A DNA stretch of 23,052 nucleotides, taken from positions 1 through 23,052 of IMG/VR virus record IMGVR_UViG_3300006033_000112. One strand, given 5' to 3'. The position numbers and the translations under genes are program-made. The notes under the pieces are model-generated. The model had not been told where the DNA came from and did no database searches. It saw only the letters and a program-made list of their open reading frames with translations. This stretch comes from a virus. Each line of letters opens with the position of its first letter. Within the stretch, counting starts at the first letter, position 1. Below are positions 1-6,569 of this stretch, piece after piece.

Positions 1-987
1 GGGCAGTACACGCGCGCTTACCTGCGGGCGATGAAGCTCAAGGACGATGTGGCGCCCACGACGCACGCACGGTACTCGTCGCTGCTCCTCGGGACGCTCG
101 ATGACCACCTCGGACAGATCCCGCTGCAGGACCTCGAGGGGGCGGATATCGACGCCTACTACCTGTGGGCGCTCGAGCACGAGAAGACGCGGAAGAAGGA
201 CGCGGACGGCAACCTCAAGCCGATCAGCCCGGCGACGGTCTCCAAGCGACACCAGGCGCTCAAGATGGTGCTGAAAGACGCGGTCCGCAAGCGGGAGATC
301 AGGTATAACCCAGCGGATGAGGCCTCAGCTCCGAAGCAGAAGCGCCCGGAGGGTATCGCGTTCACGGCCAAAGAGGCCAGCATCGTCCTCAAGTCCTGCT
401 ACGGCAAGATGGATGCCACTGACGCCCTAGCGACGCGTGTGGCGTTCTACACCGGTCTGCGCATCGGGGAGGTGCTCGGCCTACGGATCCACGACCTCGA
501 CGGCGAGAAGCTCTCTGTCGCGGGGAAGATACTCGAGATGAGCGGGCGGCTCGAGTGGAGCCCGTACCCGAAGAGCGCTCACTCGAGGCGCACCATCACG
601 ATCGACCAGCTGACGGCCTCGCTTCTCAGGGCGCATATCGCCGAGCAGAAGAAGCGCCGGCTGACCATCGGCAAAGCGTGGGCGCACAAGGAGCTCGTCT
701 TCACCACGCCGTTCGGCGGCATCGTGCGCCCGAACACGCTCTCCGGTCACTTCACGGACATCGTCCGGCCGCTCGAGGAATCGCACCGCATCTCGACCAA
801 GGGAGCCACGTTCCACTCCACACGCCACACGCACGCCACGACGCTGCTCAGGGCCGGTGTGCCGATCTCAGTGGTCTCCAAGCGCCTGGGACACTCGAGC
901 GAGCTCATCACGCTCCTGTACTACTCGCATGTGCTCCCTGGCGACGACGCCGCGGCTGCCGAGGTCATCGCCGCAAGCGGCATCTGA
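1..987 (+). CDS. int: Tyrosine site-specific integrase, 5' end outside window
   Basis: Phage integrase of the tyrosine recombinase family, which recombines attP with a chromosomal attB. The frame is open to base 1 and residues before the first ATG (base 31) already read like the usual N-terminal SAM-like core-binding domain, so the true start lies upstream. Numbering from the ATG at 31, the catalytic set is complete: Arg144 in GLRIGEVLGL, Lys181, His262 and Arg265 in HSTRH, His288 in LGHSS, and the nucleophile Tyr298 in YYSHV. The core-binding domain covers about residues 1-100 and the catalytic domain about 105-310. The gene points at the att core about 155 bases downstream, the standard int-attP arrangement. 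It is the only rightward gene besides the lipoprotein. Family assignment is firm; only the start is unknown. Confidence 0.96.
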   Translation, partial: GQYTRAYLRAMKLKDDVAPTTHARYSSLLLGTLDDHLGQIPLQDLEGADIDAYYLWALEHEKTRKKDADGNLKPISPATVSKRHQALKMVLKDAVRKREIRYNPADEASAPKQKRPEGIAFTAKEASIVLKSCYGKMDATDALATRVAFYTGLRIGEVLGLRIHDLDGEKLSVAGKILEMSGRLEWSPYPKSAHSRRTITIDQLTASLLRAHIAEQKKRRLTIGKAWAHKELVFTTPFGGIVRPNTLSGHFTDIVRPLEESHRISTKGATFHSTRHTHATTLLRAGVPISVVSKRLGHSSELITLLYYSHVLPGDDAAAAEVIAASGI

Positions 988-1026
988 GATGTCGGAATCG
1001 TGTGGGACGCAGCAGCTCTGTGGCAG
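988..1026. repeat. Direct repeat A, copy 1 (candidate integrase arm site)
   Basis: This 39-base block starts directly after the integrase stop. It matches the block at 1240-1278 at 32 of 39 positions, including the shared pieces GATGTCGGAA, TGTGGGA and GCAGCAGC. The two copies lie on opposite sides of the tRNA-derived core at similar distance. Arm-type integrase binding sites are known to flank the core in this way; the assignment here is inference from position and repetition. Confidence 0.65.
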
Positions 1027-1071
1027 TGTCCGGTGTGGACTTGGCTGTAAGACGATGGAAGAAACGAGCGT

Positions 1072-1083
1072 CCTGACCTGCGG
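1072..1083. repeat. Direct repeat B, copy 1
   Basis: The 12-base sequence CCTGACCTGCGG recurs exactly at 1194-1205. The pair is centred at about 1138 and the repeat-A pair at about 1133, so both pairs are nested around the att core. It is a second candidate arm-type or accessory-protein site. The copies are short, so chance is not excluded. Confidence 0.5.
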
Positions 1084-1112
1084 AAACGGCATTTCTTGTG
1101 TAATAGGATGGA

Positions 1113-1129
1113 ACACTGTGGTACAGTGT
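1113..1129. promoter_or_regulatory. Perfect inverted repeat beside att core
   Basis: ACACTGT, a 3-base spacer, then ACAGTGT form a perfect 7-bp dyad 15 bases left of the tRNA homology. It could bind a dimeric protein such as an excisionase or integrase accessory factor, or form a small hairpin after int. The sequence shows only the symmetry; the role is inference. Confidence 0.4.
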
Positions 1130-1143
1130 GGAACCGCGTTACC

Positions 1144-1191
1144 GGACTTTTAATCCCAAGGTCGCAGGTTCGAGACCTGCACGGCCCACCA
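1144..1191 (+). other. attP: attP core: 3' part of tRNA-Lys(UUU)
   Basis: These 48 bases hold the end of the anticodon stem, the loop CTTTTAA with anticodon TTT (1149-1151), the variable region, a perfect T-arm (GCAGG 1164-1168, loop TTCGAGA, CCTGC 1176-1180), the 3' acceptor strand ACGGCCC, discriminator A and encoded CCA (1189-1191). No 5' half exists: the bases to the left lack a D-arm and a GGGCCGT acceptor strand, and two anticodon-stem pairs (1142 and 1143) already mismatch. It is therefore not a tRNA gene but the part a phage carries to rebuild the host tRNA on integration. The homology probably starts at GGA (1144), with strand exchange in or near the anticodon loop as is usual for tRNA-targeting integrases. 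Confidence 0.88.
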
Positions 1192-1193
1192 CA

Positions 1194-1205
1194 CCTGACC
1201 TGCGG
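1194..1205. repeat. Direct repeat B, copy 2
   Basis: Exact second copy of CCTGACCTGCGG (first copy 1072-1083), three bases past the tRNA CCA end. With copy 1 it brackets the att core. Confidence 0.5.
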
Positions 1206-1230
1206 GGATGCGCCTCGTACGTCTCCCCGC
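1202..1230 (+). terminator. Hairpin just after tRNA 3' end
   Basis: GCGGGGA (1202-1208) pairs perfectly with TCCCCGC (1224-1230) across a 15-base loop. It starts 11 bases after the CCA of the tRNA fragment. After integration it would sit directly behind the rebuilt tRNA-Lys and could act as its terminator or processing boundary. There is no T-run, so intrinsic termination is uncertain. Confidence 0.35.
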
Positions 1231-1239
1231 TGCACGATA

Positions 1240-1278
1240 GATGTCGGAAATATGTGGGATGCAGCAGCACCGTGGCAA
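1240..1278. repeat. Direct repeat A, copy 2 (candidate integrase arm site)
   Basis: Second copy of the 39-base repeat at 988-1026 (32 of 39 identical). It ends 11 bases before the lipoprotein start, so integrase bound here could also affect transcription or translation initiation of that gene. Confidence 0.62.
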
Positions 1279-1289
1279 GGGGGAGCGTC

Positions 1290-1706
1290 ATGAGGATCCG
1301 CGCAGCAGTCCTGTCCGTTGTTCTTGCGCTCACGCTCACCGGATGTGCGACCACGTCCGTGAAGGCCACTGAAGCACCTATCCCGAGCGATGCGACGCTC
1401 GATCGGGCGGTCGGCTTCATGAACGATGTGGACACCTTCATAGACCAGACGGAGAGCGGCGCGCCTGGGCTTGCCTTCGACACGCTCGACAGCATCGATG
1501 CCCAGCTAGAGAACTTCGGTAAGGGTCCGGTCTCCAAGGAGATGCCGGCGTTCTACGACGCGGCGCTCGGGTGGCGTGCGGCGCTCGACAAGGCGCTAGA
1601 GGCCGATGATGGCGTGATGGCAGACCGCGCGCTTGACGACCTGAATGCCGCGAAATCTGCGTTGCGCGCCGAGGTCGATCGCGCTCTCGACGCCGCGGGC
1701 AAGTAG
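1290..1706 (+). CDS. Small phage-encoded lipoprotein
   Basis: A 138-residue protein starting at ATG 1290 behind a GGGGGAG Shine-Dalgarno; upstream in-frame codons run through att and are not coding. The N-terminus is a lipoprotein signal: Arg2 and Arg4, a hydrophobic stretch, and lipobox LTGC with the lipidated Cys19. The mature part is helical and acidic with no recognised domain. It should sit on the outer face of the cytoplasmic membrane. The gene lies between attP and the late genes and is transcribed opposite to them, the usual place for a lysogenic-conversion gene. Some phage lipoproteins in such places block superinfection (for example Ltp of TP-J34 or Llp of T5); that role here is inference from location and signal only. 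Confidence 0.8.
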   Translation: MRIRAAVLSVVLALTLTGCATTSVKATEAPIPSDATLDRAVGFMNDVDTFIDQTESGAPGLAFDTLDSIDAQLENFGKGPVSKEMPAFYDAALGWRAALDKALEADDGVMADRALDDLNAAKSALRAEVDRALDAAGK

Positions 1707-1708
1707 GC

Positions 1709-1744
1709 GGCCCCGCTACCGGCGGGAGTTCCGGTAACGGGGCC
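1709..1744. terminator. Long GC-rich hairpin after lipoprotein gene
   Basis: A 14-position stem with one mismatch (1709-1722 with 1731-1744) and an 8-base loop starts two bases after the lipoprotein stop. It lacks a T-run on either side. It lies between convergent genes, so it probably ends or stabilises transcripts from one or both directions. Confidence 0.6.
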
Positions 1745-1798
1745 TAGGGGAGAGGGAGCGGCGGGAGGTCGGCGCCGCGGGCCTCAGACTTCAGTCGA

Positions 1799-1824
1799 GT
1801 CGCGTCCGTACAGCCAGACGCGAC
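1799..1824 (-). terminator. Hairpin after last late gene
   Basis: GTCGCGTC (1799-1806) and GACGCGAC (1817-1824) form a perfect 8-bp stem with a 10-base loop, six bases beyond the stop codon of the last leftward gene (1831). It has no T-run. From its position it is a candidate 3' end of the late transcript. Confidence 0.5.
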
Positions 1825-1830
1825 CCTCGG

Positions 1831-2040
1831 CTATTCCGGGCGGTTCACCGGGACGTTCATCCACAGCGCGAGCGCGGTCGTGGCGACGACGATGACGCCG
1901 GACTGCCCGAACACGTAGTCACGGATGACAACCTGGCCGTCTAGTCCGAGATCGAACAGGAACGCCACGACGACGCCGCCGAACACCTGCACGAGCGTGC
2001 GGCCTACACGGTACCAGTCGATGCGCTTCAGTGCTTCCAT
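1831..2040 (-). CDS. Putative holin, two membrane segments
   Basis: A 69-residue protein with two predicted membrane segments, about residues 15-33 and 47-63, joined by a short loop, and a charged N-terminus. Small size, two segments and a place at the end of a lysis cassette fit a class II-type holin, which opens the cytoplasmic membrane so that the amidase reaches the wall. No specific family is recognised. The start at 2040 has an excellent Shine-Dalgarno AAGGAGG eight bases upstream, in a leader nearly identical to those of the genes starting at 3387 and 13916. It is the last gene of the leftward array. Confidence 0.65.
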   Translation of the reverse strand: MEALKRIDWYRVGRTLVQVFGGVVVAFLFDLGLDGQVVIRDYVFGQSGVIVVATTALALWMNVPVNRPE

Positions 2041-2054
2041 GTGGTGCGCCTCCT

Positions 2055-2417
2055 TCAGGCTCCGACCTTCGTCTTGATGGCCGTGATGTCACGACTCATG
2101 CTTTCAGCGCGTTTGTCGTGCGCCCCGATGTCTGTCTCCAGGCACTCCAGGCGCTCCCCGATGCGCTGGTGGCTCGACTGCGTCTCCTTGAGCATCTCGG
2201 AGTTCTGCGCGACGACCGTCGAGTTGGAGCGAATCACCTCGATCGAGAGCGCCATTTGCGTCGTCATCGTGTCCTGGAGCTGGCGCTGATACTTCTTGTC
2301 CTCTGGCCACACCTTCCAGATGTAGTAGACGATGAACGAGATCACGATCGTCAGCAGCACGACGCCTAGACCGTAGTTCGCGATCGTATCGAAGTTGATG
2401 ACTGGCGTTCCCGTCAC
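2055..2417 (-). CDS. Membrane-anchored coiled-coil protein of the lysis cassette
   Basis: A 120-residue protein. The chosen start is GTG 2417, which overlaps the amidase stop in a GTGA junction with GGAGG upstream; the longer frame would run far into the amidase gene. One strong membrane segment lies at about residues 14-36 (GLGVVLLTIVISFIVYYI), followed by charged WPEDKKYQRQ and a long helical, coiled-coil-like tail of about 80 residues. This layout resembles XhlA/BhlA-type lysis accessory proteins or holins with a cytoplasmic coil. It may act with the two-segment protein encoded next (1831-2040). The exact role is inferred from architecture and neighbours. Confidence 0.62.
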   Translation of the reverse strand: MTGTPVINFDTIANYGLGVVLLTIVISFIVYYIWKVWPEDKKYQRQLQDTMTTQMALSIEVIRSNSTVVAQNSEMLKETQSSHQRIGERLECLETDIGAHDKRAESMSRDITAIKTKVGA

Positions 2418-3139
2418 AGCGGCCTCCGATACCAGCCCCGGTGCCACGTGGGGAGCACTGCCGCCTCCTTCGTCTCGAACAACGCCTTGCCATGCTTCTT
2501 GCACAGCGCGTCGAGTGCGCGGTCAAACTCCGCATCAGCCATGTCGGTTGAGCACGCCATGACCTTGTACTGACGCGGCGCGGACGGCGCAGCTGGCACC
2601 TTGCGCGGAAGTGACGCGACCTCGCGCTGCCCGTGCGCCTTGAGGAGCGCGTTCAGGATGGCAAGCTCGACGGCTTCCTTCTTCGCGAGATACTTCTGCA
2701 CGTCGGCCGGGAAGCAGACCTCGATGAGCGCATCGTTCCTGTTGGCCGAGAGCACCGCCCAGTTTGCGTACTTCATGCCGCGATCCTTGATGCCCATCGT
2801 CTTCGCCATGCGCGCGCTCACGTCTTCGGCGAACGCCCGGGCGACGGGCGTGGAGCTCGACGTGTTGACGAACGCCTCGGTGCCGCTCCCAGGCCCGCCG
2901 TTGAAGTGGACGGACAGGTAGAAGTCCACCCCGGCGGCCTTGGCCTTGTCGTCGCGGCTCTTGTAGGGGCCGGTCGGCAGATACGTCCTGTGGCCGAGCG
3001 CGGCAAGGTCGGTGGCGAGGTTGCCAACGAGCTCCTTCGCGAGCTTGTACTCCTGGTAGCCCTGCATGTTGGCCCCGGGGTCGTAGACGCCAGGAGTGGC
3101 GGAGTCCTGACCGTGTCCGGCGTCGAGTGCGATGTACAT
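2414..3139 (-). CDS. N-acetylmuramoyl-L-alanine amidase (endolysin)
   Basis: A 241-residue zinc amidase of the Amidase_3 type that cuts the bond between N-acetylmuramic acid and L-alanine in peptidoglycan. Visible motifs are LDAGHG with zinc ligand His9, Glu30 in YQEYKL, SVHFN with His78, and catalytic Glu140 in LIEVCF. The catalytic domain spans about residues 1-175. The last 65 residues form no domain I recognise and include two cysteines. There is no signal peptide, so release depends on the neighbouring holin-like proteins. ATG 3139 shares one base with the stop of the peptidoglycan-binding gene before it (TGATG), and its Shine-Dalgarno AAGGAGG lies inside that gene's last codons. The wall-binding domain often fused to such enzymes appears to be that separate gene. 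Confidence 0.92.
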   Translation of the reverse strand: MYIALDAGHGQDSATPGVYDPGANMQGYQEYKLAKELVGNLATDLAALGHRTYLPTGPYKSRDDKAKAAGVDFYLSVHFNGGPGSGTEAFVNTSSSTPVARAFAEDVSARMAKTMGIKDRGMKYANWAVLSANRNDALIEVCFPADVQKYLAKKEAVELAILNALLKAHGQREVASLPRKVPAAPSAPRQYKVMACSTDMADAEFDRALDALCKKHGKALFETKEAAVLPTWHRGWYRRPL

Positions 3140-3387
3140 CAGTCGGCCTCCTTCACCTTCGGCCGCGGCTTCTTGGGCTCGGGATCGGCCTCAAGCGCGC
3201 GCCACGTCTCGGAGGCCACGACACCGTCTTCATGGATCCGGCGCGCCTTCTGGAACCGCGCTACCGCATCCATCGTCGGCCTGTCGGCGAACCCGGTTGT
3301 GTGCGTCTTGAAGCCGTGGACGGTGAGCCGCTCCTGAAGCATCATGACGGCGCCGCCGATGCTGCCGAGTCTGATGGGAATGTTCAC
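3139..3387 (-). CDS. Stand-alone peptidoglycan-binding protein
   Basis: An 82-residue protein that is almost entirely one peptidoglycan-binding domain of the PG_binding_1 type: the helix GGAVMMLQERL, then FADRPTMDAVARFQKARRI, then DGVVASETWRAL, followed by a Lys/Pro-rich tail. The start is GTG 3387, preceded by AAGGAGG with six-base spacing; an upstream in-frame GTG at 3414 would place the Shine-Dalgarno inside the coding region. The gene is translationally coupled to the amidase by a one-base overlap. It probably supplies wall binding for that enzyme, either in a complex or as a free factor. A wall-binding role by itself is well supported; the partnership is inference. Confidence 0.82.
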   Translation of the reverse strand: MNIPIRLGSIGGAVMMLQERLTVHGFKTHTTGFADRPTMDAVARFQKARRIHEDGVVASETWRALEADPEPKKPRPKVKEAD

Positions 3388-3427
3388 GTGGTGCCTCCTT
3401 CCGTCCTCATTCACGCTAGCGGCCGCG

Positions 3428-5356
3428 TCACTCGGCGCGTGCGCTCAGGTTGGCGAGCAGCGTGTCAAGGCGATAGTCGCCGCTGTCGAACTCGAGCGTG
3501 ATGAGCTCGCCTTCAACGGTCATGCGCAGAAGGCGCACATCGATCGCGCCTGCCTCGCTCCCGGTGAGCCTCACGATGTCCCCGCCGCGGACGGCCGTGA
3601 GATCGGCCACCGCCCCATCGATGGTGAGCAGGGTCCGCACCGTCACGGAGCCGCGCACGCGCTGTCGGCCGTTCTCGGCGTTGGCCTCCCAGGCGACCAT
3701 GCCTGCGGCGGTATCGTCGTCAACCTGGGCGGTGATCTCGCCGTAACGCTGGATGCCGAGTGCCACGAGCGGGTGCGTCTCGTCTTGATCGGGACCGGCG
3801 TACGTGGTCTTCATGCCGTCAGGCCGCTCGTAGTGGACGTATGTCCCCGAGGTCATCTCGTCGAGCGACGACAGCTCGAGCTGCGGCAGCTCCTCGCACG
3901 AGTGAAGCGGCAGGAGGTACGCCGGGGCGGTCGGGCGGTCCCACACGTGCGGGAACGCGTCGACCGGGAACGTGGCCACATCCCAGTGGCGGCCTTCGTA
4001 CCAGCCGTATTCGATCGGTGCGCGCTCCATGAGCGTGGCGAACTTCTCGTTCATCGTCGTGGAGTCGAACATCAGCGGCATCAGCGGCTGGGCGGTGTGC
4101 TGGATGAATGGGTAGGCGGCCACTGGCGTCAGGCCGTAGGGCAAATCGATGTCGGAATCGATGATGTTATCAGCGACGGTCTGGGTATCCACGGTCGTCA
4201 GCCCGCGCCCGTTGACCACGATGGCCGATATGGCGATCCCCTGCGCGGCGAGGTTCGGGACGCGCCAGGCGTTCGTGGCGAGAGCGATGGCCACCCACTT
4301 CGTCCCGGGTGGCATAGCCAGGTCGACGGTGCCGCCGGTGCTGTTCTGCAGCGTCAACGGGGTCCCGGCGATGACGCCTTCGCTATCGCCACGGAGCACC
4401 ATGACGCCGTAGCTCGTGGTGGCAGGCTTGCTCCAGGCGAATCGCAGGTTCGTGATGCCGCGCTCGTCGTAGTAGTCGATGCCTGCGCGCCGGTACCAGA
4501 CCGGCGTACCGTTGACCCACAGCGTGCTGATGAGGATGCCGAGGCCTGCCGAGGTTGGCGTCCAGGCCGCTGGCACGGCCAGGCAGATCGCCGCCCAGAC
4601 GGTGCCAGCGGGGAGCGCGAGGTCGATGGTCGCCCCCGTGCCGGTGTTCGAGTACGGGGTCGCCGACACCACGCCTTCTGCGGTGCCGCGGTAGACGATG
4701 AGGCCGAAGTTGGTGTTCGCGGCCTTGCTCCACGTCGCCTGGATGCGGTTCACGCCGTTTTCCGGATCGAAGAACTGCATGCCGCAGACCCCGACCGCCT
4801 GCACGCCGTTGGTGAGGCCGAGCCACACGCCTGCCTCGGTCACCACCGGCGGCGTGATCCCGCTGCCACGGTTCGTCGCGTCGGACCATGCGTCGACGGT
4901 GTAGGGCTGCTCGCCTTTCGTGAGGCCGATCCACCAGGACGACGATGACGGCGTGACGGCGGGGCGGATTGCCCCGGACCCTACGGCCGCGTCCTGCCAT
5001 TCGCGCCACTGGCGCAAGCGGTTGTCGGCGTAAAGTGCGGGCGTGCGCTTGAGCGAGCCTACCCATGCGCCTTTGCCCATGACGATGAGCGGACTGCCTG
5101 GCACCGGCCGCTTGACGATGACGCCGCGCCAGCCCGTGCCGTGGATGTGCACCTCTGCGCCCTGAAGGTCAGGTGCGCTCATGTCCTCGAACGCCACAGG
5201 GATGCTGGCGGCCTCGTAGCCGATGCCACGAGCCACGGAGTAGCTCGGGTGCCCCTCGAGCCTGAGCGCGCGCTCTGCGCCGCCTACGGGCGTCACGGTG
5301 ACCACCGGCGGGTCGGGGCTGATGATGATGTTGGTGGAGTCGTCGCCGGTCGGCAT
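3428..5356 (-). CDS. Large minor tail protein, probable tail-tip hub
   Basis: A 642-residue structural protein encoded directly after the distal tail protein, where the tail-associated hub or lysin normally stands. The N-terminal 120 residues and the C-terminal region (about 400-642) look like the two halves of a hub protein of the Gp37/Tal sort. The middle holds two tandem beta-rich repeats, about residues 202-283 and 301-383, with matching landmarks: ATWSKA and AWSKP, YRGTAEGVV and LRGDSEGVI, IDLALPAGT and VDLAMPPGT, LWVNG and IVVNG. These look like carbohydrate-binding or immunoglobulin-like folds inserted into the hub and could contact the cell surface. No peptidase or hydrolase motif is visible. 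ATG 5356 follows the preceding stop by a few bases, with GGGGTGA as ribosome site. Confidence 0.75.
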   Translation of the reverse strand: MPTGDDSTNIIISPDPPVVTVTPVGGAERALRLEGHPSYSVARGIGYEAASIPVAFEDMSAPDLQGAEVHIHGTGWRGVIVKRPVPGSPLIVMGKGAWVGSLKRTPALYADNRLRQWREWQDAAVGSGAIRPAVTPSSSSWWIGLTKGEQPYTVDAWSDATNRGSGITPPVVTEAGVWLGLTNGVQAVGVCGMQFFDPENGVNRIQATWSKAANTNFGLIVYRGTAEGVVSATPYSNTGTGATIDLALPAGTVWAAICLAVPAAWTPTSAGLGILISTLWVNGTPVWYRRAGIDYYDERGITNLRFAWSKPATTSYGVMVLRGDSEGVIAGTPLTLQNSTGGTVDLAMPPGTKWVAIALATNAWRVPNLAAQGIAISAIVVNGRGLTTVDTQTVADNIIDSDIDLPYGLTPVAAYPFIQHTAQPLMPLMFDSTTMNEKFATLMERAPIEYGWYEGRHWDVATFPVDAFPHVWDRPTAPAYLLPLHSCEELPQLELSSLDEMTSGTYVHYERPDGMKTTYAGPDQDETHPLVALGIQRYGEITAQVDDDTAAGMVAWEANAENGRQRVRGSVTVRTLLTIDGAVADLTAVRGGDIVRLTGSEAGAIDVRLLRMTVEGELITLEFDSGDYRLDTLLANLSARAE

Positions 5357-5360
5357 GCTG

Positions 5361-6569
5361 TCACCCCATCGCCGTCAGATAGCGCGGCCGGGTGCGGTAG
5401 GCGAGCGTGCCGACGGTGCCGGTGGAGAACGTGCCGGTCAGGCCGTAGACGAACCTCGTGGTGCCGTCCGGGACGGCGCGCAGCGGCCTGATGACATCGC
5501 CTACGCCAGCGAGCGCGTAGCCCACTCCGTCAGCGTCAGCGATGAACGGCAGGTCGATGTCGCCATCGTAGACGAGCCCCTGGTTTGCCGGAAGCGCGGC
5601 ACGGCTCAACACGGCAGCATAGTCCAGCGGGATGCGGCACGTGGACTTTAGCGTGATGGTGGGCGCGTTGTCGTCGGTCATCTCGATGTACTGGACAGCC
5701 GTGATGTCAGCGACGATGCCTGCCGACGGGACAGCGGCCGGAGGAAGCACGACCGGCAGCAACTCGATGGAGTTCCCGGCGACGGATGGGGCCGCGAGGC
5801 CCGCCACTTCCTTGTCGGCGGTCATGTTGTATCCGGCGGTCTTGGCCACGCTCCTGACGCGTGTGGTGGACGGGATGCCGCTGCCGCTCGTGTGGATCAG
5901 CGGTAGATGTCGTCCGGCGTTCGCGCGCGACGACACCGACATGAACGGTGAGACGAACCGCTTCCACGTGGCGTCGAGCGTGAGCGTTGCGTCATGCCCG
6001 TCAAGGTAATCGTAGCCAGCGGCGGGCGCTGGGCGGCCGCCCAGGTAGATACCGGTCGTGGCCACAGACGGGATGAGGCGGACGCTCACGAGCGCGTCGG
6101 TGTCACCGCCCGGGTTCGTGATGTCGAAGTGGTTCGGAGCAGGACTCGGAACGGACACGACCGTCCAGTCGCCCCACGGCGCGAGCCAGTACGGGTCGGT
6201 GGTGATGATGACGACCACGCGGCTCGTCCGTGCGGTCGCTTCTTTCGTGGGGTCGTATTCAGGCTCATGGACGGTCGCTTTCCTGATAAGCGACTGATTG
6301 AGCGTCGCTGTGGCGTGACGGCGGAAGCTCAAGATGTTGCCCCGGGAAAGCGCGCGGCGCAGCGCGACGACCGCTGTCGATATCTGCGCCGGTGTGCCGG
6401 TCACGTCGAAATGGAACGTGCGCTCGGCTCTGTCCCATCCACCTGCCCCGTTGCTCTGAGGCTGTGGGAGATTCATGTTCACAGGCTTGTACGCCGTCGG
6501 TGCGGACGGGTTGCCCGACGCGATGACCGTGCCACCAGCTTCAAGGTATATCTGCTCGACCGATGCCAC
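5361..6569 (-). CDS. Distal tail protein (Dit-like) / minor tail protein
   Basis: A 402-residue protein between tape measure and hub, the place of the distal tail (Dit) protein that closes the tail tube and anchors the tip. The N-terminal part (about 1-135, with WDRAERTFHFDV and TTDPYWLAPWG) fits a beta-sandwich Dit/siphovirus tail-component core; residues 140-400 would be extra beta-rich domains. The start is GTG 6569, whose G is also the last base of the tape-measure stop (TAGTG), so translation is coupled; the Shine-Dalgarno is weak. The assignment rests mainly on gene order plus the N-terminal pattern. Confidence 0.68.
   Translation of the reverse strand: MASVEQIYLEAGGTVIASGNPSAPTAYKPVNMNLPQPQSNGAGGWDRAERTFHFDVTGTPAQISTAVVALRRALSRGNILSFRRHATATLNQSLIRKATVHEPEYDPTKEATARTSRVVVIITTDPYWLAPWGDWTVVSVPSPAPNHFDITNPGGDTDALVSVRLIPSVATTGIYLGGRPAPAAGYDYLDGHDATLTLDATWKRFVSPFMSVSSRANAGRHLPLIHTSGSGIPSTTRVRSVAKTAGYNMTADKEVAGLAAPSVAGNSIELLPVVLPPAAVPSAGIVADITAVQYIEMTDDNAPTITLKSTCRIPLDYAAVLSRAALPANQGLVYDGDIDLPFIADADGVGYALAGVGDVIRPLRAVPDGTTRFVYGLTGTFSTGTVGTLAYRTRPRYLTAMG

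Noticed and set aside
1092-1191. Complete tRNA gene at the att site
   Set aside because: Only the 3' part folds; there is no D-arm or 5' acceptor strand and two anticodon-stem pairs mismatch.
3344-4948. Long + strand open frame (534 codons) opposite the tail hub gene
   Set aside because: It is antisense to a clear structural gene, is rich in Arg, His, Gly and Pro as expected from reversed high-GC codons, and has no ribosome site or motif.
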